A stretch of DNA of 64,000 nucleotides from Pyrinomonadaceae bacterium (GCA_036277115.1 DASUNM010000023.1:930001-994000); one strand, 5' to 3'. Counted from the stretch's first letter, positions 1 to 10,674 are shown. The notes: generated from the letters alone by a model not told the origin. Made by a program: numbers and translations.

Positions 1-527
1 TTGTTCGCCAACCGCTCAGCAAAGGCCTTTGGTAAGAGATCGTTGCCCCCTTTAATCTTTGAGAACCGTGCTGGAGAACCGCCGAGTTCACTCCCAAAGG
101 TTTTTCCCAGCTCTTTAACCAAGCGGTCGATCTTCACGCGTTTCATGCCACGATCTTCGGCGATCAGAGCCGATAGTTGAGACGGATACATCGGCACGAG
201 TGGGAGTCCGAAGAGCTTCACGTACTTCAAAACCAAATCGTGATCGTGCGGAATGCGCGCCGCGCCGGCTTCCGCGTACAAACCGTCAGCAAAAGGCTCG
301 CGCAAAGTTTGAATGCGGCCACCCGGTCGCGCGCGCGCTTCAAGAATCGTGACCTGATGGCCCAGCTGCGTCAGTTCGTAACCCGCCGCGAGGCCCGCGA
401 TTCCGCCGCCGATAATGATGACTTTCTTCGAAGCGGCGCCGACCGTGATAAACGGCACCCGTGCCAGCGAAACACCGGCGAGTGTAAGCGCGCTGCGCTT
501 GATAAATGTACGGCGATTTATCGGCAT
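1..527 (-). CDS. FAD-dependent amine oxidase, Tat-exported (partial, C-terminus off the window)
   Basis: Only the N-terminal 175 residues are inside the window; the frame runs open through base 1. The protein starts at ATG 527 with a twin-arginine signal (NRRTFIKRSALTLAG), followed by a Rossmann dinucleotide motif VIIIGGGIAGLAAGYEL and the second strand acid plus GG doublet (ILEARARPGGRIQTL) typical of flavin monoamine oxidases. The family oxidises amines or amino acids with FAD; the substrate cannot be told from this part. A twin-arginine signal means it is exported folded with its cofactor. It follows the DUF421 gene by only 5 bp on the same strand, so the two are probably co-transcribed. 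Confidence 0.88.
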   Translation of the reverse strand, partial: MPINRRTFIKRSALTLAGVSLARVPFITVGAASKKVIIIGGGIAGLAAGYELTQLGHQVTILEARARPGGRIQTLREPFADGLYAEAGAARIPHDHDLVLKYVKLFGLPLVPMYPSQLSALIAEDRGMKRVKIDRLVKELGKTFGSELGGSPARFSKIKGGNDLLPKAFAERLAN

Positions 528-532
528 CGTGA

Positions 533-1078
533 TCAGCCAATCGTGGATTTCTTTTGCTTCGGTGAAGGGCGGTCCTTATCTTCTTTGGAGTAGCGAATCA
601 CGCTCAGGTGGCCATCCGGTTCGAGAAACGCACGCTTGACCTCCGCATAGTCCTCGACGCCTTGCAGGCGAAGTTGCTCGGCCAAATCACTTTCCCTGAG
701 CAATTCTGAGCGTAGGTTGCGACGTTGAACCCGGCCGTTCTTGATCAGCAACAAAGGCGGAGAATTGAGCAGGCTGTGCACCCAGCGATAACGAAATGCG
801 AGCCAGTCGAGACCATAGTTCCACGCGAAGATCGTCGCCACCAGAATGGCGCCCTCGGTCAGCGAGCGATATTCGCTGGCCATGGCATTCTGCGCGGCGT
901 CCGCCACCAGGACGATAACCAGCAGGTCAGGAGTGCTGAGGGCGCCCGGATCACGTCGAAGCAACCGCATCAGCGCGAGGATAAACAGGTACATCACTGA
1001 CCCGCGCAGAATGATCTCTAATGGATGAACCGTGGGAACGAACAGACCGTGCCAGTCGATGACAGTGAGGAAGAGCAT
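533..1078 (-). CDS. DUF421 (YetF/YcaP-like) membrane protein
   Basis: This 181-residue protein has hydrophobic N-terminal helices (about residues 22-40, 48-64 and 75-95), followed by a soluble part with the typical DUF421 segments LLIKNGRVQRRNLRSE and AFLEPDGHLSVIRY. In this family the C-terminal domain is a small alpha/beta unit facing the cytoplasm; the function is unknown. The start ATG at 1078 is preceded by AGGAG four bases upstream. The gene ends 5 bp before the exported amine oxidase and likely forms a transcription unit with it. A lysine-rich tail (residues 165-181) is probably disordered. Confidence 0.85.
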   Translation of the reverse strand: MLFLTVIDWHGLFVPTVHPLEIILRGSVMYLFILALMRLLRRDPGALSTPDLLVIVLVADAAQNAMASEYRSLTEGAILVATIFAWNYGLDWLAFRYRWVHSLLNSPPLLLIKNGRVQRRNLRSELLRESDLAEQLRLQGVEDYAEVKRAFLEPDGHLSVIRYSKEDKDRPSPKQKKSTIG

Positions 1079-1099
1079 GAGACTCCTTCGGGAGAAATT

Positions 1100-2752
1100 T
1101 TATCCACGCGGGCGTCGTGGTGTTGGTCGCGGCGTTGGCGAGGGCGTCGGCTCGGCGGTCGCGCGCGGCGGTCGCGGCATCTCCTCTGTCTTAAACCGCG
1201 GCAACAGTTCATCCCGCATCGCAAGTTGATAAACCGCCCACGCGATCGTCGCGGCGTTTTTCTTCACATCGTCTTCGATGATTCGTTCGTAAGTGTCGAG
1301 ATTCGTGTGCCAGGTATGCGAGTTGTACTCGATCGGATCAATGCCCATGCCGATACCCGGTAACCCCGCCTGATTGAACGAAGTGTTGTCAGATCCGCCG
1401 AGACCGCGGCTGCGCGTCGCGATCGCACCGACCACACCGACCTCTTTGAACGGTTTCAAAATTTCCCGCACGATGCCGGCGCCATCGGGTGGACCGAACA
1501 CACTTGCGCCGCGAATACGACCCGTACCACTGTCGATGTTGAAGTAACCACCGAACTTTTCGTAACCGGGCTTCGGACTCTCGAAGGATCCGAAGGTGTC
1601 TTTCACGTAAGCCTGCGATCCGAGCAGCCCCTGCTCCTCACCACTCCACAACGCCACGCGAACCGTGCGGCGTGGTCGTACGCCCAACGTTTTCAGAATG
1701 CGTGCCGCTTCCATCATGATGGCGCAGCCGATCGCGTTGTCGGTGGCGCCGGTCGCCGCGTGCCATGAATCCAAATGGCCGCCGAGCATGATTACTTCGT
1801 CCGCCTTATCGGTGCCGGGAATTTCAGCAATGGTGTTGTAGGAAGTTTTGCCTTCGGGATACACGCGGTTGACGATGTTGAATTCCAGAGTTACCGGCCT
1901 GCCATCGGCGAGCAGACGCGTGATGCGACCATAGTCTTCGTTTCGCATCACCACGGTCGGAATGGCTTTATTCACATCAAACGTCCGGTTATTGAAAGCG
2001 CGGATCTGTCCATGCTCGCGGCCGGCATCGTTCACCCGAACCAGCGCGCCGTTGGCTTTCAAGAACGTATCGAGCTGCTCGTCGATCTGTCTGTTCGTCA
2101 GCGGCGTCGGCGTTCCGGGAACAGGGGTCGGAGTTGGTGACGGCGATGGTCCGGCAAATTGCTGCGGCCGGGCGTTCGGACCGTAGCGCTGCTCCGCCAG
2201 CTCGTCCGTCAATCGTTTCGCCGGCGGATTGATATTGACCGGCAGGATCGCAGCCTTTCCGATCATCACAACGCGTCCGCGCACTTTCGCTTTCTGCGTT
2301 TCGAAGAACGCGGTCAACTGCCCCTGCGTCGGCCGGTCCGGGAGAATCACTTGATAGGCATTCGCACGTACGATGCCGCGCGTGCCTGGCGTCCACGCCA
2401 GCGCTTCCGCGACGAGTGCGTCTTTCACGGGCGCGACAATGTGCGCCGACAATCTTTCGTTCAGCCATCCCGGATGCTTGAAGTCCCATGCGTGAAGATG
2501 CCCGTTCGAAAGTCCCCACGCCGTCATCTGCTTCACCGCCCACTCAGCCGAACTCTTGTGATTGGGCGAGCCCGTGAGCCGCGGACCGTACACGTCGGAA
2601 AGCATGTGCATCGTCTTCATGATCTGCGAGTTCGTCATCGCTTCTTTGCGAATCCGTTCGAGCAGGTCTTTGTCTGATTGCGATTGAGCAAAGGTCGGCA
2701 GGCAAAGCAGAGTTGAAATCAGGGCGATAGCAACAGCACGGCGATGCAGCAT
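1100..2752 (-). CDS. Secreted M28 family zinc metallopeptidase
   Basis: The 550-residue protein has a signal peptide ending near CLPTFAQ (about residue 23) and a C-terminal M28 domain. The di-zinc ligands are recognisable: His326 in GGHLDSW, Asp338 in ATGATDNA, Glu372/Glu373 in SGEEQG, Asp407 in FNIDSG, and a late His in [13 protein letters not shown]28 enzymes are aminopeptidases or carboxypeptidases; a periplasmic or extracellular peptide-degrading role is likely. A Pro/Ser/Thr-rich linker (about residues 202-217) interrupts the PA-like insert and a second such tract forms the C-terminus, which is unusual. ATG 2752 is preferred over TTG 2755 because GGAGA lies seven bases upstream of it. 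Confidence 0.92.
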   Translation of the reverse strand: MLHRRAVAIALISTLLCLPTFAQSQSDKDLLERIRKEAMTNSQIMKTMHMLSDVYGPRLTGSPNHKSSAEWAVKQMTAWGLSNGHLHAWDFKHPGWLNERLSAHIVAPVKDALVAEALAWTPGTRGIVRANAYQVILPDRPTQGQLTAFFETQKAKVRGRVVMIGKAAILPVNINPPAKRLTDELAEQRYGPNARPQQFAGPSPSPTPTPVPGTPTPLTNRQIDEQLDTFLKANGALVRVNDAGREHGQIRAFNNRTFDVNKAIPTVVMRNEDYGRITRLLADGRPVTLEFNIVNRVYPEGKTSYNTIAEIPGTDKADEVIMLGGHLDSWHAATGATDNAIGCAIMMEAARILKTLGVRPRRTVRVALWSGEEQGLLGSQAYVKDTFGSFESPKPGYEKFGGYFNIDSGTGRIRGASVFGPPDGAGIVREILKPFKEVGVVGAIATRSRGLGGSDNTSFNQAGLPGIGMGIDPIEYNSHTWHTNLDTYERIIEDDVKKNAATIAWAVYQLAMRDELLPRFKTEEMPRPPRATAEPTPSPTPRPTPRRPRG

Positions 2753-2807
2753 CAACTTGTCTCCGAAGTGTTCAGGTGTGGTAAAGCAGCGAGATTATAC
2801 AGGTATG

Positions 2808-2943
2808 AAGTCAGTACCGGGAGCGACCGGGGTTCCCACGCGGGCAGCCCGCGTGGGGGGGTGGTTGCGACCTGGTGGCGTTCCACGCCGCCGCCGGCTC
2901 TGTGAGTAACCACCCGATCGCTACCGCTCCCGGTACTGACTTC
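2808..2943. repeat. Palindromic repeat element, full-length form (GTCAGTACCGGGAGCG family)
   Basis: The element is bounded by inverted arms: GAAGTCAGTACCGGGAGCG at 2808-2826 and its exact reverse complement ending at 2943. Inside is a GC-rich palindrome around GCGGGCAGCCCGC. It lies between the M28 gene and the thiC promoter. Shorter versions occur at 17158, 17633, 33814, 35334 and 55924, some inside genes. Confidence 0.85.
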
Positions 2944-2953
2944 AAGTAGCCGG

Positions 2954-2982
2954 TTGCGCCTCACCTGCAACGGTTCTACAAT
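2954..2982 (+). promoter_or_regulatory. Putative promoter of the riboswitch-thiC transcript
   Basis: A TTGCGC box (2954-2959) and a TACAAT box (2977-2982) are separated by 17 bp, which fits a housekeeping-sigma promoter. The expected start of transcription near 2990 lies just upstream of the riboswitch. The assignment rests on motif and position only. Confidence 0.4.
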
Positions 2983-3005
2983 TCGTGCGTTGACAACTGA
3001 ATAAC

Positions 3006-3188
3006 GTTTCGGGGGAGCCGAAGTCGGAATGACTGAGGCTGAGAGTCCGAAAGGAATTGCGGATTTCGGATTGCGGATTGCGAATTGAACGAGCTTTAAA
3101 GCCAATTCGAAATTCGCATTTCGCAGTTCGAAATTCCGGTGGGAGACCCCTTGAACCTGATACGGCTAGCACCGTCGAAGGGAGAAAC
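3006..3188 (+). ncRNA. Thiamin pyrophosphate (THI-box) riboswitch with expanded P3 arm
   Basis: The conserved elements appear in order. P1 is formed by GTTTC (3006-3010) and GAAAC (3184-3188). P2 is AGCC/GGCT followed by the sensor CTGAGAG. The pyrophosphate half reads ACCCCTTGAACCTGAT, then a short ACGG/CCGT stem, then GAAGGGA. The ligand is thiamin pyrophosphate and the regulated gene downstream is thiC. The aptamer is about 183 nt, longer than the usual 100 or so, because the P3 arm carries a long A/T-rich hairpin built from repeated GGATTGC-like units (about 3053-3140). Confidence 0.93.
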
Positions 3189-3238
3189 AGCCATCATGCG
3201 GAGGAGTCCTCAAGGGGCAGTCCGCTTAGTGCGAGATG

Positions 3239-3276
3239 ACCGTTCCATCCTTTTCGAGGGTGGAGCGGTTTTTTAG
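3239..3276 (+). terminator. Rho-independent terminator of the thiC leader
   Basis: A 12-bp stem with two G-U pairs (ACCGTTCCATCC with GGGTGGAGCGGT, loop TTTTCGA) is followed by a run of six T. It sits between the TPP aptamer and thiC, so ligand binding probably favours termination before the gene. Confidence 0.85.
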
Positions 3277-3285
3277 TTTTGCTTT

Positions 3286-3367
3286 GTGAAACTCTGTGAC
3301 TCTCCGTGCCTCTGTGGTTAACTTCCTGTCATTCACCACAAAGGCACAGAGGATCACAAAGTTTCAC
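3286..3367. repeat. CTCTGTG-type inverted repeat in the thiC leader
   Basis: Two 33-bp arms (3286-3318 and 3335-3367) pair imperfectly. The left arm reads GTGAAACTCTGTGACTCTCC and continues with GTGCCTCTGTGGT. Related hairpins are found at 27491-27580 and 53651-53755. The element lies between the leader terminator and the thiC start. Confidence 0.8.
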
Positions 3368-3377
3368 AGAGGTTTAA

Positions 3378-5309
<1,932 letters not shown>

Positions 5310-5797
5310 AGGACTCATGTCATAACTCTCGCGCTGGATTCGGAATTCAGCACTGACGCTGCGGAGTCCGCGCAGCGGACGATCGAGAATAGCCCAGCGA
5401 TTCATCGCTGGGATCAGAATCACAATCAAGTCGTAGTCCGTGAAATGGACGGCCGAATTTTTGGAGTGCGGCGGCTTGACGCCGCTTTCATTTCGTAAAT
5501 CCAAAGCGCTGATAAGTCAGCGCACTCCAAATCTGTCGCCCGCTACAGCGGGCTTGGTTTATTAATAACCGCTAACCCAGCGCTGAAGCGCTGGGCTACT
5601 TTCAAACGTCCGCTAGGCGGACGAAATCTGCACCCTTCCTCGCGGTCGGGCTACTGCCCCGTTGGCCTTGAGCTCCGGTGCTGATTTTGCGCCGCTCTCC
5701 AAAAACCTCCCCACACACAACCATCTAACTCCCCGGCTGAAGCATCAGAAAGCGTGGAAATCCACGTCAGTCTGAACCTCGCTAAAGGCGGTAAACG
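5310..5797. repeat. Gap filled with short palindromes
   Basis: No gene is seen. The stretch is a chain of short perfect or near-perfect palindromes: GCGGCTTGACGCCGC near 5470, GCCCGCTACAGCGGGC near 5537, CCCAGCGCTGAAGCGCTGGG near 5577 and GTCCGCTAGGCGGAC near 5610. The last two recur side by side near 13825-13870 with small changes, which marks them as a composite repeat unit. An IR beginning GGAGTGCGGCGGC and ending GCGCACTCC spans about 5463-5531. Confidence 0.75.
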
Positions 5798-7666
5798 ATG
5801 AAGCTAGCTCTCCTACTTATTCTGCTGATCTCCGTTGAGGCGCTCCCACAACAGGTACCCACAACCGAAAAGGAATTGAAGCGGCAGCGAGAGTATGCTC
5901 AAGCTGTTTCGATGGTGGAGCAAACGGCCGCTGAAGCGCCGCTCTGGGACGACAAGAAATCCGCGGTCCTCGCCCTCGCAGATGCGGCGGACCTCCTCTG
6001 GAAACAGACGCCGAATGCGGCGAGGAAATGGCTCACGAAGGCTTGGGAGTTGATCGATTCAGTACCGGAAGAGTCGCTGGATCCGAACCTCAAAGAGTTC
6101 TTCAACCGGTCAAATAAGACTGACCTGCAATCAAGCGTCCTGCGCGTGGCTCACACTCACGATCCCGCGCTGGCGGACACTTTCGTCAAGAGCCTGGACG
6201 ATAAAGAACTAACTGAGAAGAAAGAGCGGGGGGCCTTTGATGATCGAACTGCGCGCAGCGAACAGTTTCTGAGGCTGGCCCAACAGGCGGTCAATAGCAA
6301 CCCGGACCTCGCGTTTGCTCTCGCGCAAAGAAGCCTCGCGGATGGCCTGTCCTTTACTCTGCAGGATGTACTCACCGGCCTGCGGCGAAAAAACGTTGAG
6401 CTCTCCAATCGCCTTTTTGATTTGGCCCTCGCGCGCTTCGGCGCCGGCATCCCCGACCCGAGTGAGGCAGAAGTGCTGGCGGGTTACCTGTTTCAGCCCG
6501 GCATGACCTATTCGACGAACAGCGCGGGTCAGGTGATCGTGTCGATGAATCCAATGCAGCAAAACGAGGCGGTGGTGGCTCAAAGCGAGCCGCAACGCGC
6601 CCGAGCATTTTTGGTGGCCGCGTATCAGGCGTTTCTAACGCGGCAAGTTGTGGTGGAAACTCCTGAAGCCAAAACTCGCGCGCAGAAAATTTGGGTTTTT
6701 GGCACGCGGAGCCTTAGTCGCTACCAGACCCACGCGCCGGAATTCGCCGGCCCGGCTCGAGATTTTCTGGAACGGTTGCAAGCTCAAATTTATCCGGAAG
6801 GTCGCGGCAATCCCTTCTCGTCGAATCGGCAATCTGGGTCCGGAAGCAACACCGCGACAAAGCCCCGGACTGACAAAGAGATTCTCGACGATCGCATTAC
6901 CGCTCTGGAAGCCCGAGCCGAGAAAGAAACCGACCCGGCGGCGAAGAAGCTGGCATACATTAATGCAGCTCTTGCCGTCGAAGCCACGGATTATGAGCGC
7001 GGGAAGCGAATTGCCGAAAAGATCGCCGACGATGATCTGAGCGCTGAAGTTGTTTCGTATGTTTTCTATCGGGCCGCTCTGACTTTGGTAACGAAGAAAG
7101 AGATCGACAAAGCATTAGAACTGGCGACGAAGCTCGGCAACCTGCAACGTCGATCGATGGTGAAGCTTGCCATTGCCCAAAGCCTGCTTGCGGGTGCGGT
7201 TGATGAGAAGCCGGCAGCAGATGAGTTGACGGTGGATCAGCAAAGGGCGATTGATCTACTCAGCGACGTTGAACGTGACATCAAGAAGGAAGGTCCATCA
7301 GCCAATACGGCTAAGATCCTACTTGGACGCGCAACCCTCCTCGGAAAACTGGACAAGGCTCAGGCTTTGCTCAGTCTTAACGACGCCGTGTCAGTAATTA
7401 ATAGACTCGAGACCTTCGACATGAACGACCCGTCGGCTCCTCGGCTTGGTCTGCGTCTGTCGGCGAGATCAGAAGCCCTGCTCGACTCTCCGCGGGTCGG
7501 ATTCAGCTTTCGCCGGGCCTTAGAACCGTTAATCGCTACTGAATTTGAGAACCTCGCCGAACTCGCCGGCAGGTTCAGCCGCAAGGAAGTAAGGGGTATC
7601 GGCCGGTTGGCGGTTGCGAAGTTATATCTTCAAACTGCAAGTGATAGTCGCAGTGCTGCCCGCTAA
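5798..7666 (+). CDS. Secreted helical-repeat protein of unknown function
   Basis: I do not recognise this 622-residue protein. It starts with a hydrophobic signal segment (residues 1-16, cleavage near EALPQQ) and is otherwise mainly charged, alpha-helical sequence with alternating Ala/Leu-rich segments such as SALALADAADLLWKQ-like helices, which suggests TPR-like solenoid folding. A low-complexity Gly/Ser/Asn segment around residues 340-355 separates two helical halves. AAAGGCGG lies upstream of ATG 5798. Both flanking gaps contain palindromic repeats, so it is probably a single-gene transcript. Related proteins with a signal peptide and weak helical repeats are common in Acidobacteriota, but the role is unknown. 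Confidence 0.75.
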   Translation: MKLALLLILLISVEALPQQVPTTEKELKRQREYAQAVSMVEQTAAEAPLWDDKKSAVLALADAADLLWKQTPNAARKWLTKAWELIDSVPEESLDPNLKEFFNRSNKTDLQSSVLRVAHTHDPALADTFVKSLDDKELTEKKERGAFDDRTARSEQFLRLAQQAVNSNPDLAFALAQRSLADGLSFTLQDVLTGLRRKNVELSNRLFDLALARFGAGIPDPSEAEVLAGYLFQPGMTYSTNSAGQVIVSMNPMQQNEAVVAQSEPQRARAFLVAAYQAFLTRQVVVETPEAKTRAQKIWVFGTRSLSRYQTHAPEFAGPARDFLERLQAQIYPEGRGNPFSSNRQSGSGSNTATKPRTDKEILDDRITALEARAEKETDPAAKKLAYINAALAVEATDYERGKRIAEKIADDDLSAEVVSYVFYRAALTLVTKKEIDKALELATKLGNLQRRSMVKLAIAQSLLAGAVDEKPAADELTVDQQRAIDLLSDVERDIKKEGPSANTAKILLGRATLLGKLDKAQALLSLNDAVSVINRLETFDMNDPSAPRLGLRLSARSEALLDSPRVGFSFRRALEPLIATEFENLAELAGRFSRKEVRGIGRLAVAKLYLQTASDSRSAAR

Positions 7667-7800
7667 AGAAGTCTCAATCAATGAGGGACGTAGGCGCGGC
7701 ATGTAGTAGCCCCGGGCGTAAGCCGGGGACATTCCCACAAACGTCTGTGACTTGCGCCTCCCCTTACGGTCGGGGTACTGCCCCGGCATCGGGCGCGAAA
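7667..7800. repeat. Short gap with CCCCGG-type hairpins
   Basis: The gap holds GTAGCCCCGGGCGTAAGCCGG, a short hairpin around GGCGTAAGCC, and a second unit reading GGTCGGGGTACTGCCCCGG. A similar piece (GGTCGGGCTACTGCCCCG) occurs near 5644. No gene is seen. Confidence 0.55.
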
Positions 7801-8580
7801 CTACTTCGTACGCGTGGCCCGTAGATCGGCGCCATTAATCCGCATGATGGCGTGAGTTACTTGTCCCTTGCGATTGCGCATGAAAATTACCTGGGCATCT
7901 CTGCCTTTCAGGAAGAACTCCGCTTCGGATTCCGGGAACAGCTCGGCCGGAGGCCGCCCCTGACTGGTGCGCGTCTCAGTTCTTTCCGTGGGCACCGCCA
8001 TTAGACGCTCTCCCTCTTTCACCACGTCAAAGTCGAAGATCGCACTCTCATAATGGCCCAGGTAATCGTCGTAAACCTTCGGGTCGATTTTCACGGCGGT
8101 GCGTTCAGCCGGAATCGCCTCTAAATATTCGGCGAGCAGCTGCCAGCGTCCTTGCCGCTTTATGTAGGTCCGCATGTAACGGGCGTAAGCAACACCTTCG
8201 CGGTTGTTGTCTTCGCGTCTCCGCCGTTCAACGCGACGGCCAATCACCACCGCGCTGTCCTCATTGATGGTGACGCGCGTGTCTTCGGCCGTCAGCGTAA
8301 GCGTTGGATCAACGGCAGTCGATTTGAGATAGCCAATCAGAGTCTTCTTGTTCCCGATGTCCCGGCCCGACGTGAAAATGAACTCGTCGGCGATGAGCCG
8401 TTCGCTTTTCGCGACGTCCCTTTGCAGGAACGCGTCACGTTGCTCTCGCTCAGTTTTGAGAACCTCATCCGCCGCCGTCTTCTGCGCTTCCGTCTGATTA
8501 CCGACCGTCTGGCAGAGAGTGACGATTGGTGCGGCAGCTATTACCAGAGCGACCAACAAGATGAATTTCAGAATCAGCAT
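7801..8580 (-). CDS. Secreted DUF4440 (SnoaL/NTF2-like) protein with C-terminal extension
   Basis: The 259-residue protein has a signal peptide (residues 1-24, ending near VTLCQ) and an NTF2-like domain (about residues 35-155) with the DUF4440 pattern: EREQRDAFLQRDVAKSERL, then DEFIFTSG, then RYMRTYIKRQGRWQLLAE. NTF2-like folds bind small hydrophobic ligands or act as isomerases; no catalytic residues can be assigned. The C-terminal 100 residues (DDYLGHYESAIFDFDVVKEG) resemble the DUF3471-type beta domain found behind many periplasmic hydrolases. The start is ATG 8580 with GGA upstream. A shorter DUF4440 relative lies at 10675. Confidence 0.8.
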   Translation of the reverse strand: MLILKFILLVALVIAAAPIVTLCQTVGNQTEAQKTAADEVLKTEREQRDAFLQRDVAKSERLIADEFIFTSGRDIGNKKTLIGYLKSTAVDPTLTLTAEDTRVTINEDSAVVIGRRVERRRREDNNREGVAYARYMRTYIKRQGRWQLLAEYLEAIPAERTAVKIDPKVYDDYLGHYESAIFDFDVVKEGERLMAVPTERTETRTSQGRPPAELFPESEAEFFLKGRDAQVIFMRNRKGQVTHAIMRINGADLRATRTK

Positions 8581-8598
8581 GGGATTAGTTCCTTTGTT

Positions 8599-9189
8599 CT
8601 ATGTAATCGGATCTCGCCGGGAATTTCTGTGGTAAGCCAACATCATCACGAGGGCGTAACCGGCCCCGATCAGTAATGCCAGGTAGCCCATGTTCCGGTG
8701 CGGAGGCAGCGCGCCGTAGATATGTATGAGCATTGACAGCACGCCGGTAAGCACTACGAGCCGGCGCACGGCAGGCCACTGTCGTAACATCGCGATCGCT
8801 GAAATGATGAACAACACACTGACCACGAGGGCCGCTAAACTTAAAAGGAACGGTTGCACTTTGCCACCGAGTATTCCACCCATGACAAACTCCTGCCCCG
8901 CGCCGAATCCCAGCGCCAACGCTACGAGAATGTTGAGCACGACCAGAACCAGTCGCGCTCGGTTCTGCTGAAAGGTGGCCACGTCGCGCGTGGCGCCGGC
9001 GACTCTCGCCGTCAGATCCATCTTGCTATTCATGTTGAGCCAGCCCCATTTCTGAAGCACTTGCCAACGATGGACAATCTCGGCTTCCCACTCGCGGCGC
9101 CAGTCCGGACGCGATTCGGCCGGCACCAGCAGGCTCAGGGCGTGAACAAAGCGCAGGTAAATGGTTGGACTGTCGAAATTGAGTCTCAT
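8599..9189 (-). CDS. Membrane protein paired with a PadR regulator
   Basis: This product of 196 residues has a soluble N-terminus with the segment RPDWRREWEAEIVHRW, seen in the permease-prefix-like N-terminus of acidobacterial transporters. Four hydrophobic helices follow (about residues 82-100, 107-127, 135-155, 165-183). The ATG at 9187-9189 overlaps the TGA of the upstream PadR gene (ATGA), so the two are translationally coupled. The WRREWEAE segment and the PadR partner are the usual context of acidobacterial ABC permeases, but no permease core is present here, so it may be a shortened member. The function is unknown. Confidence 0.75.
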   Translation of the reverse strand: MRLNFDSPTIYLRFVHALSLLVPAESRPDWRREWEAEIVHRWQVLQKWGWLNMNSKMDLTARVAGATRDVATFQQNRARLVLVVLNILVALALGFGAGQEFVMGGILGGKVQPFLLSLAALVVSVLFIISAIAMLRQWPAVRRLVVLTGVLSMLIHIYGALPPHRNMGYLALLIGAGYALVMMLAYHRNSRRDPIT

Positions 9190-9524
9190 ACGGTTGAGCG
9201 CTTCGGCTTTTTCGCCAGCGTGCCCTCCAATCGGCGATACCGGCCAATCGCGTCGGCCAATGCTTCTTTGCCAGTCCCGGTCAACCGGTAATATTTTCGC
9301 GCCGGCCGCTGATCTTTGTGCGCAGTCGCTTCGTCTTCCCACTTGGATTCGACGAGGCCGCCCGTTTCCAGTCGCCGCAAAGCCGGGTACACGGTGCCGC
9401 TGGGCAGGCCGGTCACGTCCATGATGTCGAATCCGTATCCGTAGCCCTGCGCCAGCGCCTGAAGGATCGCCGTTCCCGAAAGCGAAAGATTAAGTGTAGC
9501 CATCTGCGTCACGGTGTATAGCAT
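9186..9524 (-). CDS. PadR family transcriptional regulator
   Basis: The 112-residue protein is a winged-helix regulator of the PadR type. Landmarks are GYGFDIMDVTGLPSGTVYPALRRLETGGLVES (recognition helix and wing region, split here as one run of family features around residues 28-60) and RPARKYYRLTGTGKEAL. PadR proteins usually repress a neighbouring membrane protein gene, and the next gene overlaps by 4 bp. GGAGG lies nine bases upstream of ATG 9524; a second ATG at 9503 gives a more typical N-terminus but lacks a ribosome binding site. The sequence TATGTAGTATGCTATAC at the start is a likely promoter and possible self-operator. Confidence 0.87.
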   Translation of the reverse strand: MLYTVTQMATLNLSLSGTAILQALAQGYGYGFDIMDVTGLPSGTVYPALRRLETGGLVESKWEDEATAHKDQRPARKYYRLTGTGKEALADAIGRYRRLEGTLAKKPKRSTV

Positions 9525-9645
9525 ACTACATAGCCTCCAGGCAAGCGGATTCAGATCGGGAACCCTCTGTGGTTAAGAAGTTCGCAACCGTCGAGCTCTG
9601 CCCAAGGAAGTCTTAGGTGTCGTCGGCGCGCGCTCATCACCGCCA

Positions 9646-9859
9646 GTCCGCGGAGCGGACGCCAGCATAAAGCCTGGGGCGCAAGCCCCAGGATCGAGTC
9701 AAGCAAAAGTGAGCAAGCTCGCGAAGCGGGCGGCAGCCGAATCATTTGGACGAATGTTAAGCGTTACGGCTATCACCCGCTTCGCGGGTTAATTGATATT
9801 TTTGGTGCTTTACCTGGGGCTCACGCCCCAGGCTCTATGCTGACGTCCGCTCCGCAGAC
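9646..9859. repeat. 214-bp imperfect palindrome with 47-bp arms
   Basis: The left arm (9646-9692) starts GTCCGCGGAGCGGAC and ends GGCGCAAGCCCCAGG. The right arm (9813-9859) is its reverse complement with about six mismatches. An inner pair around CGCGAAGCGGG and CCCGCTTCGCGGG is nested within. The layout resembles a MITE or a composite of several hairpins; no coding capacity is seen. The flank GATGCGTCAAGT at about 9870 recurs near 13695. Confidence 0.8.
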
Positions 9860-10043
9860 TAAAAGAGGTGATGCGTCAAGTGTGTTAATGGCCCTCGCAA
9901 AGCCTCGCCTTGGGCTTTACTATGACCGTCCCGATGAATCGGGACTCGACTCTTAGTTCGCCGGGACTCTTCGACTATTAGGTCGCCGAATTTTTTGGGC
10001 AAAGCCCAACCGCCCGAAACTCAGTGTGGTACCCTCCCGGCCG
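9860..10043. other. Gap without a gene
   Basis: Nothing coding is seen. The piece contains GATGCGTCAAGTGTGTTAAT, shared with the border of the palindrome near 13695, and a small hairpin around CCGATGAATCGG near 9930. Confidence 0.5.
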
Positions 10044-10567
10044 ATGAAGGTCGCCTCGCGAATTCTCTGTACTACGGTCTTTATTCTCACCTTCTTTTCT
10101 GCGGTCGCAGCCAAACCAATTCGTCACTATGTCTTCTTCGGAATGGATCGCGAAAGCATTCCGCAGGCGAAAGGGTTCCTCGAAACGCCGGCCTTCGAAG
10201 GCGCGCAGGTTTCTTATTCATGGCGGCAGCTGGAACAGGGAAAAGGGAATTATGATTTCAGTCTGATTCGCGAAGACCTGGCGTTCATGAACGCCCACGG
10301 AAAGCGACTCTGGATACTGATTACCGATGTCGCCTTTAGTGACCTCTGTCTTTCACCGGTCGCCATTCGCCGGGCATAAAGTTCGCGTAGGTCAGCGCGA
10401 TCGATTTCGGAAACGCGCGCTTCAACACTTTCATGACGGGAAAACGCATCACGATTGCCGAGCAGATCGCATTTGCCCGCGACTACCTGCGCGCAGATTT
10501 CATCTTCTGGTGCACGGAAGAGCCTTACTTTTCTAATGATTTAGTCGCTTTCATGAGGGCGAGGTGA
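10044..10567 (+). pseudogene. Degraded copy of the TIM-barrel-like secreted protein, with an inverted middle segment
   Basis: From ATG 10044 the frame encodes a signal peptide and HYVFFGMDRES, FEGAQVSYSWRQLEQGKGNYDF and related segments that match residues 46-130 of the intact gene at 15223. After ITDVAFSD (about 10340) the match stops. Read on the opposite strand, about 10340-10432 encodes VMKVLKRAFPKSIALTYANF and MPG, matching the middle of the intact protein. From about 10436 the forward strand resumes with TIAEQIAFARDYLRADFIFW and CTEEPYFSN, matching its C-terminus. The copy has therefore lost internal parts and one retained part is inverted, so it cannot make the full protein. Confidence 0.85.
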
Positions 10568-10674
10568 TTCGGGGCAGTAGCGCACTCCAGAATCAAACGA
10601 CCTGCGCTGTGATTGACGGCAATCTTCTTTCTGATTAACTTCCACAATCACCAAATGTCCTGAAGGAGAAGGTC

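Noticed and set aside
2808..2943. CRISPR repeat
   Set aside because: Copies are scattered across the window with no regular spacing or spacers and lie inside genes as well.
3057..3239. Open frame over the riboswitch
   Set aside because: The sequence is the TPP aptamer and leader, whose conserved RNA elements explain it.
9995..10255. Separate gene overlapping the broken copy at 10044
   Set aside because: It is an out-of-frame reading of the degraded gene whose correct frame shows clear similarity to the gene at 15223.
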